Source of the DNA: CADEED01 sp035502995
GTDB lineage: Bacteria > Pseudomonadota > Gammaproteobacteria > Steroidobacterales > Steroidobacteraceae
Length of the DNA stretch: 64,000 nt
Direction: 5' to 3'
Assembly (NCBI GenBank): GCA_035502995.1
Contig: DATJTW010000085.1
Coordinates: forward strand, 1-64,000
The translations under genes and the position numbers were made by a program. This document shows, one piece after another, positions 35,355-42,818 of this stretch. Within the stretch, counting starts at the first letter, position 1; each line of letters begins with the position of its first letter. The notes below the pieces were generated by a model. That model was not told the origin of the DNA, searched no databases, and saw only the letters and a list, made by a program, of their open reading frames with translations.

Positions 35355-35452
35355 GGTTGGTGCCGGGTGGGGGAAGTGGGGAGTTAGCCCCCGTTCTCGA
35401 AGATGCCGAAATGGGCGGGCTAACTCCCCATTTCCCCCACACGGCACCGACC
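35355..35452. repeat. Long imperfect inverted repeat after murA (36-base arms)
   Basis: Arms 35355-35390 and 35417-35452 pair with three mismatches around a 26-base loop. They share the core GTGGGGAGTTAGCCC/GGGCTAACTCCCC and end in GGTGCC/GGCACC. There is no T-run, so it is less like a terminator than like a stand-alone mobile or structural repeat. It ends about 205 bases before the next gene. Confidence 0.8.
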
Positions 35453-35656
35453 GCCGCGCACCATTTGTGACCCCCGTCGCGGTCCGGCCAGCGGCGGCAA
35501 TCCGCCGTGCGACGGATGTGACCCAGTCCCGTTCAGGGGCCGAACACTAACTTAATACTGTCCCTCATTGTCGTTCCCCGGCGACGAGCCACACGGTTCT
35601 GTCCCCTGAGGAACAGCGAGCTCGACAAACCAGTTCGATTGAGAGGCAGAGGGTCC
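35453..35656 (+). promoter_or_regulatory. Leader and probable promoter region of the tonB-like/cheA-like/cheY/cheX operon
   Basis: No gene. A TAATAC -10-like element lies at 35553-35558, with only a poor -35 (TTCAGG about 15 bases upstream). TGTGACCC occurs twice (about 35467 and 35517), 50 bases apart, and could be a binding site for a regulator. Leader length to the ATG would be about 90 bases. Confidence 0.3.
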
Positions 35657-37678
35657 ATGCAAGCACGTTCCGAACTCGGTGCGGTTTCGCACAGCGAATC
35701 AGTGTCGAAGGGCAGCCCCGGTGGCAGCTCCTTCAAATCCAAGAAGCCGCTCGCGTTGATCGCGACACCCGACCTGGACCTCTGGGCCCAGCTCGGACCG
35801 ATGCTGGAGTCGACCTGCGCGCTCCGCCACGCCGACTCGCTCGGCACCGCCGCGTCGCTGCTGAAGCCCGGCACCCGCACGATTCTCGTCGCCGACCTGC
35901 GCGGCCTCAATCCCGAGGACTTCGCGCCGATCAGCGGCTCGCCGCACAACCCCGTGGTCATCGCGATCCGTGACGGCGCCTCCGCCGGCATGGTCGACCA
36001 GCTGATGCTCGAGGGTTCGATCCACGCGCTCGTCGACTCGCCGATCGAGGCCGGAGCGATGCTGCGCGCGGTCAACGACGCGGCCCGCATCTCCTCCACG
36101 GCCGACGCGCTGTCCGCCGTCACCAGCTCCTCGAGCAGCTCGGGTGGCGAAGAGAAGTCGGGCATGTCCACCGGCCTGATCGCCGGCATTGCCGCCGCCG
36201 TCCTCGCCGTCGCCGGCGCGGGCTGGTACTTCATGAAGGGTTCCTCCGAGACGCCCGCCGCCGCTTCGACTGCGCCGGCCGCCACGGATGCTCCCGCTGC
36301 CCCCGGCAAGGCCGCCGCGTCGCCGGTCGCCTCGCTCGACGAGGTTCTCGAAAAGGCGCGCTTCGCGATGGACGAACGCCGCTACATCGAGCCGGTCAAG
36401 AACAACGCGCTCGAGTACTTCCGCCAAGTGCTCGTGCTCGATCCCAACAACGCCGAAGCCACCGAAGGCCTGAAGCGCCTCGGCGGCCTCCTGATCTCGC
36501 GCGCCCGCACCGCGCTCGACGAGCGCCGTTTCGACAACGCGCTGGCCGAGCTCGAAGCCGCGCGCAGCATCGACCCGAACGACCAGCGCCTGGTCGAGGT
36601 CGACGCCAAGCTCGACTCGATGCGTGCGCAGACCGCGCTCGCGCAGATCCAGGCGACGCTCGCCGCGCAGAACTTCGACCGCGCCGCGACGCTGCTCGAA
36701 GCCGCGCAAAAGGATGCGTTGCTGCCGCCCGCGCAGATCGCGCAGCTCGGCAAGGATCTCGAGAGCAAGCGCCGTTCGGCGACGATCGGCCGCCTCGTGG
36801 CCAGCGCCGAAGCCCGTCTCTCCAGCGGCCGTCTCGTGACGCCGGCCGGTGATTCCGCGAAGGAATCGATCGCCGCGCTGAAGGATGCCGGCGGCTCGAA
36901 CGACCTCGTGAACCGCCTCAACAACGACCTGAACCAGCGCCTGCTGGCCGCGGCCCGCGATGCGGCCGGCAAGAACGACCAGGCCGGCATGCAGGCGATG
37001 CTGAATGCGGCGCGCGACAACGGCGTGTCGGCCGCGGCGCTCAACGCCGCGCAGCGCGACATCACCGCCGCGACGCAGAAGCAGCAGCGCACGAACGACG
37101 ACATCGCGCGCTTCGCGAAGGCCGCGCAGGATCGACTGGCGAGCGGCAACCTGCTGACGCCGGCCAACGATTCGGCCGTGTCCAACGCCGAACGCCTGCG
37201 CCTGCTCGACGTGCGCAACCCGACCACGCTGCAGATCGTGAAGGACGTGCGTTCGCGCCTCGTCTCCGAAGCCCGCGCCAAAATCGCTTCCGGCAAGGGC
37301 GCCGAAGCCGGCGCGTTCCTCGATGCGGCCGAGAGCCTGGGCGGCGATGCCGACCTCGGCGACCTGCGCCTCGCGGTGACCAGCGCGCAGGCGCAACAGG
37401 CCACCGCGGCCGCGCAGCCGAAACTGCCGCCGCTGAAGATGACGCGTCCGCCGCGTCCGAAGTACCCGTCGTCCGCCAAGGGCGTCGAAGGTTGGGTGCG
37501 CGTCGAGTTCTACGTGACCCCCGAGGGTCGTACGGAGCGCGTGCGCGTGATGTCGAGCGAGCCCGCCGGCCTGTTCGACGCGGCCGCCATCCAGGCGATG
37601 GAGGGCGCGCGGTTCGAAGAGTTCGAAGGCACCGAGTCGCGTCTCGCGGTGCAGCGAATCGTCTTCAAGCCGGAGTGA
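35657..37678 (+). CDS. Pseudo-receiver / transmembrane / helical-repeat / TonB C-terminal domain fusion
   Basis: 673 residues with an unusual order. Residues 31-143 fold like a CheY receiver (LALIATPD, ILVADLRG with Asp80, VVIAIRD, IHALVDSPIEAG). The acidic pair is missing and the invariant KP is replaced by DSP (127-129), so it is probably a pseudo-receiver. A Ser-rich linker leads to one membrane helix (173-193, LIAGIAAAVLAVAGAGWYFM) and an Ala/Pro linker. Then come several TPR-like helical repeats (LEYFRQVLVLDPNNAEATEGL, FDNALAELEAARSIDPND) and a TonB C-terminal domain (about 590-673, KYPSSAKGVEGWVRVEFYVT, LFDAAAIQAME). ATG 35657 follows AGAGGG. First gene of the four-gene signalling operon. 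Confidence 0.85.
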   Translation: MQARSELGAVSHSESVSKGSPGGSSFKSKKPLALIATPDLDLWAQLGPMLESTCALRHADSLGTAASLLKPGTRTILVADLRGLNPEDFAPISGSPHNPVVIAIRDGASAGMVDQLMLEGSIHALVDSPIEAGAMLRAVNDAARISSTADALSAVTSSSSSSGGEEKSGMSTGLIAGIAAAVLAVAGAGWYFMKGSSETPAAASTAPAATDAPAAPGKAAASPVASLDEVLEKARFAMDERRYIEPVKNNALEYFRQVLVLDPNNAEATEGLKRLGGLLISRARTALDERRFDNALAELEAARSIDPNDQRLVEVDAKLDSMRAQTALAQIQATLAAQNFDRAATLLEAAQKDALLPPAQIAQLGKDLESKRRSATIGRLVASAEARLSSGRLVTPAGDSAKESIAALKDAGGSNDLVNRLNNDLNQRLLAAARDAAGKNDQAGMQAMLNAARDNGVSAAALNAAQRDITAATQKQQRTNDDIARFAKAAQDRLASGNLLTPANDSAVSNAERLRLLDVRNPTTLQIVKDVRSRLVSEARAKIASGKGAEAGAFLDAAESLGGDADLGDLRLAVTSAQAQQATAAAQPKLPPLKMTRPPRPKYPSSAKGVEGWVRVEFYVTPEGRTERVRVMSSEPAGLFDAAAIQAMEGARFEEFEGTESRLAVQRIVFKPE

Positions 37679-37691
37679 TAGGGAGAACTCT

Positions 37692-39926
37692 GTGAGCAAG
37701 AAAGTGGAAAAAAGCGGAAAACAGAATTTGTCGTCGCGCATGCAGGGCGCTCGCGCCGTGTGGGTCGCGGTGGGCATCCTGGCCCTGGCGTTCCTGGTCG
37801 GCGTGCTCGCGCCGGCCTGGTACTTCGCCGGTCGCCTCGTCGACAACAACACCGCGGTTCGCACCATCGGTGAATTGCAGCAGCAGCCCGCGCGCATGCA
37901 GGCCGCGCTCAACTCGATCCAGGACCGCTTGCGCGCGCGCGGCTTCGTTCGTGATTCGATCGAACAGTTGAAGCGCGCCACGCAGCAGTTCGACCAGGCG
38001 ACGGCGTCGCTCGCGTCGAGCGGCGGCTCGAGCGTGGGCGGCGGCGACGACGTGCAGAGCACGATCAACGAGATGACGCAGGCGTGGAAGAAGTACCAGC
38101 CGTCGCTCGCGCCGGTGGCGAACTTCACCGCGATCCCGTACTCGGACAGCGAGCGCGAAGGCACCACGCTGAACGTTGATGGCCGCGACCTCCAGCAGAA
38201 GGTCACGCAAGCCGTCACGCAGGCGCGCGTCTTCACGCCGCAACTCGAGAAGAACCTCACGCAGGTCATCGCCGGCCTGCAGAGCTCGTCCGATTCGCTG
38301 GCCACCGCGCTGCGTTCGGTCGTGCTCATCGGCGTGGGCCTGGCCGCCGCCCTCGCGGCGCTCGTCGGTTACCTCTCGCTGGCGCGCGGCAAGCAGGCCG
38401 CGGCCGCCGCGGCTGCCCGTCAGCAGACGGAAGACATCCTCTCGACCGTGCGCGAAGGTCTCTTCCTGCTCGACGGCGACCTCAAGATCGGTTCGATTCA
38501 CTCGCACGCGACCGCGCAGCTGTTCCAGCGCGAGTCCGTCGCCGGCCTGACCTTCGAAGAACTGCTGCGTGAGCTGGTGTCGCCGAAGACGCTCGCGATC
38601 GCCACCAAGTTCGTCAAGGTGCTGTGGAGCGAGCGCACGAAGGAAAACCTGATCCGCTCGATCAACCCGCTCAACGAAGTCGAGTTGGTCGTCGGTGACA
38701 AGGAGAGCAAGGGTGGCGGCGAGAAGCGCTACCTCGAGTTCAACTTCCACCGCGTGCGCCGCGAAGGCGCGATCACGCACGTGCTGGTGGCCGTCGCCGA
38801 CGTGACGGCGCGCGTCGCCCTGGCCGCGCAGCTCAAGGGCGCGCAGGACAGCGCGCAGAGCCAGATGGACGCGTTCCTCTCGATCCTGCACGTGGATCCG
38901 AACCAGCTGTCGTCGTTCCTGGACGACTCGGACGTCGCGTTCAAGATGATCAACGCCACGCTGCGCGACCCGGCTCGCGACAGCGCCTCGTTCCGCCGCA
39001 AGATCGACGGGCTGTTCCGCCAGATCCACAGCATCAAGGGCGAGGCTTCGGCCATCGGCCTGGGCTCGATGGAAGCGCGCGCCCATGCGCTCGAGAGCGA
39101 CCTCGCGTCGCTGCGCGAACGCAGCGACCTGTCGGGTGACGACTTCCTCCCGCTGCTCACGAAGTTCGACGATCTCGTCTCGCACTCGCAGTCGGTGCGC
39201 GACATGGTCACGAAGCTCGCGAGCTTCCGCGACAGCTTCGGCAAGTCGCAGTCCGGCGCCGCGGTGTCGACCGACGGCACGGGCCGCATGCCGAAGATCA
39301 GCGAGGACGCCATCGCCGCGGAAGCGACGCTGCAGCGTTCGGCGCGCGAAGGCTTCGTCGCCTCCGCGCAGCAGCTCGCCGACCGCATCGCCGCGGATCA
39401 CGGCAAGAAAGTTGTCGTCGCCTGCAAGGGCCACGACCAGGTCCCCGATGCGTATCGCCGCCCGGTCAAGGACGTGCTGATCCAGCTGATCCGCAACTCC
39501 GTCGTGCACGGCATCGAGCAGCCGGCCGAGCGCGAAGCCGCGGGCAAGTCGCCCGAGGGCCACATCCGCATCAATTTCGAGATGGTCGAGGGTGGCCGCG
39601 CGTTCCGCATGACCTGCGAGGACGACGGCCGCGGTCTCACGCCCGACAAGCTGCGCAAGACCGCTATCAGCAAGGGAATCATTTCGCAGAACGACGCCAC
39701 GGCGCTGTCCGACCAGGAAGCGATGATGCTGGTGTTCCGTTCCGGGTTCTCGACGGCCGACGAGGTGACTCGTGATGCCGGGCGCGGCGTCGGCATGGAC
39801 GTCATCGCCGAGATCGCCGCCCGCCTGGGTGGCCGCATCTCGCTGAACTCCGAGATCGGCAAGAACATGAAGTTGTCGCTGTCGTTCCCGGCCGAGCAGA
39901 AGGCCGCTGGCGTCGTCGCGGCCTAA
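37692..39926 (+). CDS. CheA-like membrane histidine kinase (periplasmic sensor, PAS, Hpt, HATPase)
   Basis: 744 residues from GTG 37692, after GGGAGAA. Layout: TM1 (23-46), a periplasmic helical region (50-207), TM2 (208-228), a PAS-like domain (about 248-375, REGLFLLDGDLKIG), an Hpt domain with phosphoryl His446 (QIHSIKGEAS), and a CheA-type HATPase. Its N box is NSVVHG (602-607), G1 DDGRGL (644-649) and G2 GRGVGMD (698-704). The CheW-binding SH3-like domain of true CheA is missing at the C terminus and there is no P2. So the kinase senses through its own periplasmic domain and phosphorylates a partner, most likely the CheY encoded next. Confidence 0.92.
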   Translation: MSKKVEKSGKQNLSSRMQGARAVWVAVGILALAFLVGVLAPAWYFAGRLVDNNTAVRTIGELQQQPARMQAALNSIQDRLRARGFVRDSIEQLKRATQQFDQATASLASSGGSSVGGGDDVQSTINEMTQAWKKYQPSLAPVANFTAIPYSDSEREGTTLNVDGRDLQQKVTQAVTQARVFTPQLEKNLTQVIAGLQSSSDSLATALRSVVLIGVGLAAALAALVGYLSLARGKQAAAAAAARQQTEDILSTVREGLFLLDGDLKIGSIHSHATAQLFQRESVAGLTFEELLRELVSPKTLAIATKFVKVLWSERTKENLIRSINPLNEVELVVGDKESKGGGEKRYLEFNFHRVRREGAITHVLVAVADVTARVALAAQLKGAQDSAQSQMDAFLSILHVDPNQLSSFLDDSDVAFKMINATLRDPARDSASFRRKIDGLFRQIHSIKGEASAIGLGSMEARAHALESDLASLRERSDLSGDDFLPLLTKFDDLVSHSQSVRDMVTKLASFRDSFGKSQSGAAVSTDGTGRMPKISEDAIAAEATLQRSAREGFVASAQQLADRIAADHGKKVVVACKGHDQVPDAYRRPVKDVLIQLIRNSVVHGIEQPAEREAAGKSPEGHIRINFEMVEGGRAFRMTCEDDGRGLTPDKLRKTAISKGIISQNDATALSDQEAMMLVFRSGFSTADEVTRDAGRGVGMDVIAEIAARLGGRISLNSEIGKNMKLSLSFPAEQKAAGVVAA

Positions 39927-39948
39927 GGGAGAGGAGAGGTCTTAGAAC

Positions 39949-40338
39949 ATGAGTGCTGTGCCAAAACCGCGCGAACAACTGCGCATGATGATCGTCGATG
40001 ACTCGAACGTGATGCGGCGTCGCATCGAGCGTTCGCAGCAGAACGACCGCCTCGAGGTGGTCGGAACGGCGGTGAACGGCGTCGACGCCGTCGCGAAGTT
40101 CAAGCAGCTGATGCCGGACGTCATGACCCTCGACCTGACGATGCCCGAGATGGACGGCATCGAATGTGTCGAGCACATCATCAAGATCAAGCCGGACGTG
40201 CTTATACTCGTGGTGTCGGCGCTGGCCGATAAGGCCACCGCCGTCGAAGCCATCGAGAAGGGCGCGAATGGCTTTCTCTGCAAACCGTTTACGGACGACC
40301 AGCTCAACGAAGCTCTCGCCGAGTTGATTGGGGAGTAA
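39949..40338 (+). CDS. CheY-like single-domain response regulator
   Basis: 129 residues. All receiver residues are present: Asp17-Asp18 (MMIVDDSN), phospho-acceptor Asp62 (TLDLTMPEMDG), Ser90 (VVSALADKA) and Lys112 (LCKPF). There is no output domain, so it acts by protein contact, as CheY does, or shuttles phosphate. It lies 22 bases after the kinase and five before CheX. Confidence 0.93.
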   Translation: MSAVPKPREQLRMMIVDDSNVMRRRIERSQQNDRLEVVGTAVNGVDAVAKFKQLMPDVMTLDLTMPEMDGIECVEHIIKIKPDVLILVVSALADKATAVEAIEKGANGFLCKPFTDDQLNEALAELIGE

Positions 40339-40343
40339 GGAAG

Positions 40344-40793
40344 ATGCTCGACGCTGAAGAGGTTCGAACCTTCGTCAATGGCACGGTCCATTTCTTCGAG
40401 ACCGCCACGGGCCATGCGGCCACGGTGGGCTCGCCGTACCTGTGCATCGACAAGGCGGCCGTGGTGCAGGACTACACCGGCGTCATCGGCATCTCCGGCA
40501 ACCGCGAAGGCAAGGTCTACTTCACGGCGCCGCGCGGCATGCTCTCCGTCATGCTCATGTGCATGAACGAAACCGACACGGGCGAGCAGAACGTGCGCGA
40601 CCTCGTCGGCGAAGTGGCGAACACGATCTCGGGCAACGCGCGCCGCGACTTCGGCCGCAACTTCGTCATCAGCACGCCGACGATCTGCGACCGCGCCAAC
40701 GCGGCCCAGGCCGCCGCGACGACGGGACGCTCGTTCATCATCCCGATCAACTGGCGCAGCTACTCCGCCAACGTCGTCGTCTGCCTCCAGTAG
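40344..40793 (+). CDS. CheX-type phosphatase of CheY-P
   Basis: 149 residues of the CheC/CheX/FliY family. The catalytic ExxN is Glu90-xx-Asn93 in RDLVGEVANTISGNARRDFG, and the N-terminal half (LDAEEVRTFVNGTVHFFETATG) is CheX-like. CheX dephosphorylates CheY-P. Its presence directly after CheY implies that the output signal is short-lived. Followed by an intrinsic terminator that closes the operon. Confidence 0.88.
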   Translation: MLDAEEVRTFVNGTVHFFETATGHAATVGSPYLCIDKAAVVQDYTGVIGISGNREGKVYFTAPRGMLSVMLMCMNETDTGEQNVRDLVGEVANTISGNARRDFGRNFVISTPTICDRANAAQAAATTGRSFIIPINWRSYSANVVVCLQ

Positions 40794-40820
40794 GCAGTCC
40801 CGCTCTCTTTTAGATGCTCC

Positions 40821-40838
40821 GCCGCGTCAGCGGCTTTT
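40821..40838 (+). terminator. Intrinsic terminator of the cheA-like operon
   Basis: GCCGC-GTCA-GCGGC stem followed by TTTT and, after CGCG, a second TTTT. A further 8-base stem GGCCGACC/GGTCGGCC lies at 40849-40876, just ahead of the convergent degS-like stop. Confidence 0.7.
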
Positions 40839-40878
40839 CGCGTTTTCGGCCGACCCGTCGGTCAGTCAGGTCGGCCAG

Positions 40879-42063
40879 TCAGGCTGGATTGCGCGGCCGT
40901 TCGCCGACCGCCACCTGGGTGTCGAACTTCTCCGTGCCGCGGATTCCTGTCACGCGCACCTTGTCTCCCGGCTTGGCATTCGCGATGCGCGTCAACGCGT
41001 CCTGGGCGCTCTGCACCTTCACGCCGTTCACGGTCAGGATGATGTCGCGCGGCTCGATGCCGGCGTCGGCCGCGGGGCTGCCGATCACGAGTTTCACGAC
41101 CACGACGCCCGGCTGCGCGAGCCGGAAGCGGCGCGCCTCGGTGGCGTCGATGTCGGTGGGCAGGATGCCGATCCAGCCGCGCACCACGCGGCCCTTCGTC
41201 AGGATCTCGCCCATCACGCCGCGCACCAGGTTCACCGGGATCGCGAAGCCGATGCCTTCGACGCCGAGATTCTTCGCGAGCACGGCGGTGTTGATGCCGA
41301 TGAGCTCGCCGTTCGTGTTGATCAGCGCGCCGCCCGAGTTGCCGACGTTGATCGGCGCGTCGGTCTGGATGAAGTCCTCGTAGGTCGCGACGCCGAGCTG
41401 GCCGCGCCCGGTGGCGCTGACGATGCCCTGGGTCACCGTCTGCGACAGCCCGACCGGGTTGCCGATCGCGAGCACGACGTCACCGACGCGCAGCCGGTCG
41501 GAATGTCCGAGCGGCATAACCGGGATGTCCGTCTTGAGATTCAGCTGCAGGATCGCGAGGTCGGTGTCGGGATCGCGGCCGACGATCTTCGCCTCGGCGA
41601 TGCGTCCGTCCGCGAGCTGCGCGCGGATCAGGTCGGCGGAGGCGATCACGTGGTGGTTGGTGATCACGTGTCCGGCGCGATCGACGATGACACCGGAGCC
41701 CAGGCTCTGCTCGAGGCGGCGCTGGAAGCGCGGGCGGACATCGCCAAACAACTCCTCGACGACGCTCGGCTGGATGCGCTCGGTCACGAGGCGCGCGGTG
41801 TAGATGTTGACCACGGCCGGTGCCGCGCGCTCGACCGCGTCGGCGTACGAGTTGACCGCATGTGCCGGCTCGACGACGGGCGCGACCGTCACCGCCGGGG
41901 CGGGCGGCGGCACGGGCTGGGGCGCGACGACCGGCGCCGGCTTCGGGGCGGCGCTGCGCCGGGCGATGAGCTCCGGGCGGACCATCACGGCGATGAACGC
42001 CGCAGCGAGACCGACGACTGCCGAGAGGCCGACGAAGCTCAGGATTCGGAGGACGGGTCGCAT
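40879..42063 (-). CDS. DegS/AlgW-like membrane-anchored serine protease with one PDZ domain
   Basis: 394 residues: an N-terminal membrane anchor (ILSFVGLSAVVGLAAAFIAV), a Pro/Ala-rich linker, a trypsin-like domain with His138 (TNHHVI), Asp168 (DTDLA) and Ser243 (VGNSGGALI), and one PDZ domain (about 290-380, GWIGILPTDI, SPAADAGIEPRDIILTVNG). One PDZ and an N-terminal anchor fit the site-1 protease that cleaves anti-sigma factors such as RseA/MucA, rather than DegP/DegQ. The gene is divergent from petA. Confidence 0.9.
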   Translation of the reverse strand: MRPVLRILSFVGLSAVVGLAAAFIAVMVRPELIARRSAAPKPAPVVAPQPVPPPAPAVTVAPVVEPAHAVNSYADAVERAAPAVVNIYTARLVTERIQPSVVEELFGDVRPRFQRRLEQSLGSGVIVDRAGHVITNHHVIASADLIRAQLADGRIAEAKIVGRDPDTDLAILQLNLKTDIPVMPLGHSDRLRVGDVVLAIGNPVGLSQTVTQGIVSATGRGQLGVATYEDFIQTDAPINVGNSGGALINTNGELIGINTAVLAKNLGVEGIGFAIPVNLVRGVMGEILTKGRVVRGWIGILPTDIDATEARRFRLAQPGVVVVKLVIGSPAADAGIEPRDIILTVNGVKVQSAQDALTRIANAKPGDKVRVTGIRGTEKFDTQVAVGERPRNPA

Positions 42064-42087
42064 CGATTTTCCTCATGGGGCGCGGCA

Positions 42088-42114
42088 TTTAGCGCGATTC
42101 CGCATGTGTATAAT
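42088..42114 (+). promoter_or_regulatory. Promoter of petABC
   Basis: A perfect TATAAT -10 at 42109-42114 with a poor -35 about 16-18 bases upstream. Transcription would begin near 42121, leaving a 70-base leader with a hairpin at 42139-42155. Confidence 0.6.
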
Positions 42115-42138
42115 GCGCCGCCTCCCGGGGTCTCGCAG

Positions 42139-42155
42139 CGGCGCATTTTGCGCCG
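42139..42155 (+). promoter_or_regulatory. Hairpin in the petA leader
   Basis: CGGCGCA, loop TTT, TGCGCCG: a perfect 7-base stem about 35 bases ahead of the petA start. It may protect or tune the bc1 transcript, but a role is not established. Confidence 0.4.
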
Positions 42156-42191
42156 TTCGTGCCGGGGATGAATTCGATCCTGAGGTCAAGA

Positions 42192-42818
42192 ATGAGCGAT
42201 CACGCGACCGACGATACGGTCCCCGAAGTCGACGAGAGTCGGCGGAAATTCCTCGTGGCAGCCACCGTCGGAACCGGCGCCGTGGGCGCGGTGCTGACCG
42301 CGGTGCCCTTCCTCTCTTCCTGGAGCCCCTCCGAGAGCGCCCGCGCCGCGGGTCTGCCGACGGAAGTGGACCTGAGCAAGATCGAGGCGGGCCAGATGGC
42401 CACCTTCTTCTGGCGCAAGCAGCCGATCTACGTCGTGAAGCGCACGCCGGAGATGGTGGCGTCGCTGAAGTCGCACGATGCCGATCTGAAGGATCCGAAG
42501 TCCGACGCCTCCGATCAGCCGGCGTACGCCAAGAACGAAGACCGTTCGCTGAAACCGGATGTCCTCGTGCTCATCGGCACGTGCACCCACCTGGGCTGCC
42601 TGCCGAAGACGCGCTTCACCCCGGGCGATGCCACCGTCACGGCGAACTGGCCGGGCGGATTCTTCTGCCCCTGCCACGGGTCGAAGTTCGATCTCGCCGG
42701 CCGCGTGTTCCAGGGTTCGCCGGCCTCCGTGAACCTGCGCGTGCCGCCGTATTCCTTCAAGGGTGACAACACGCTGGTCATCGGCGCCGACGCCGCCGCA
42801 GAGAAAGGAGCCGCGTGA
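42192..42818 (+). CDS. petA: Ubiquinol-cytochrome c reductase iron-sulfur subunit (Rieske)
   Basis: 208 residues: a Tat-like N-terminal signal anchor (SRRKFLVAATVGTGAVGAVL) and the Rieske cluster ligands CTHLGC and CPCHGS. Part of the cytochrome bc1 complex, passing electrons from ubiquinol to cytochrome c1. The start ATG follows GAGGTCAAGA. Between the signal and cluster the sequence is typical of proteobacterial Rieske proteins. Confidence 0.97.
   Translation: MSDHATDDTVPEVDESRRKFLVAATVGTGAVGAVLTAVPFLSSWSPSESARAAGLPTEVDLSKIEAGQMATFFWRKQPIYVVKRTPEMVASLKSHDADLKDPKSDASDQPAYAKNEDRSLKPDVLVLIGTCTHLGCLPKTRFTPGDATVTANWPGGFFCPCHGSKFDLAGRVFQGSPASVNLRVPPYSFKGDNTLVIGADAAAEKGAA

Noticed and set aside
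35368..35380. MraZ-like TGGG pair in the repeat after murA
   Set aside because: The two TGGG are nine bases apart rather than ten and belong to a palindrome far from any division gene promoter.
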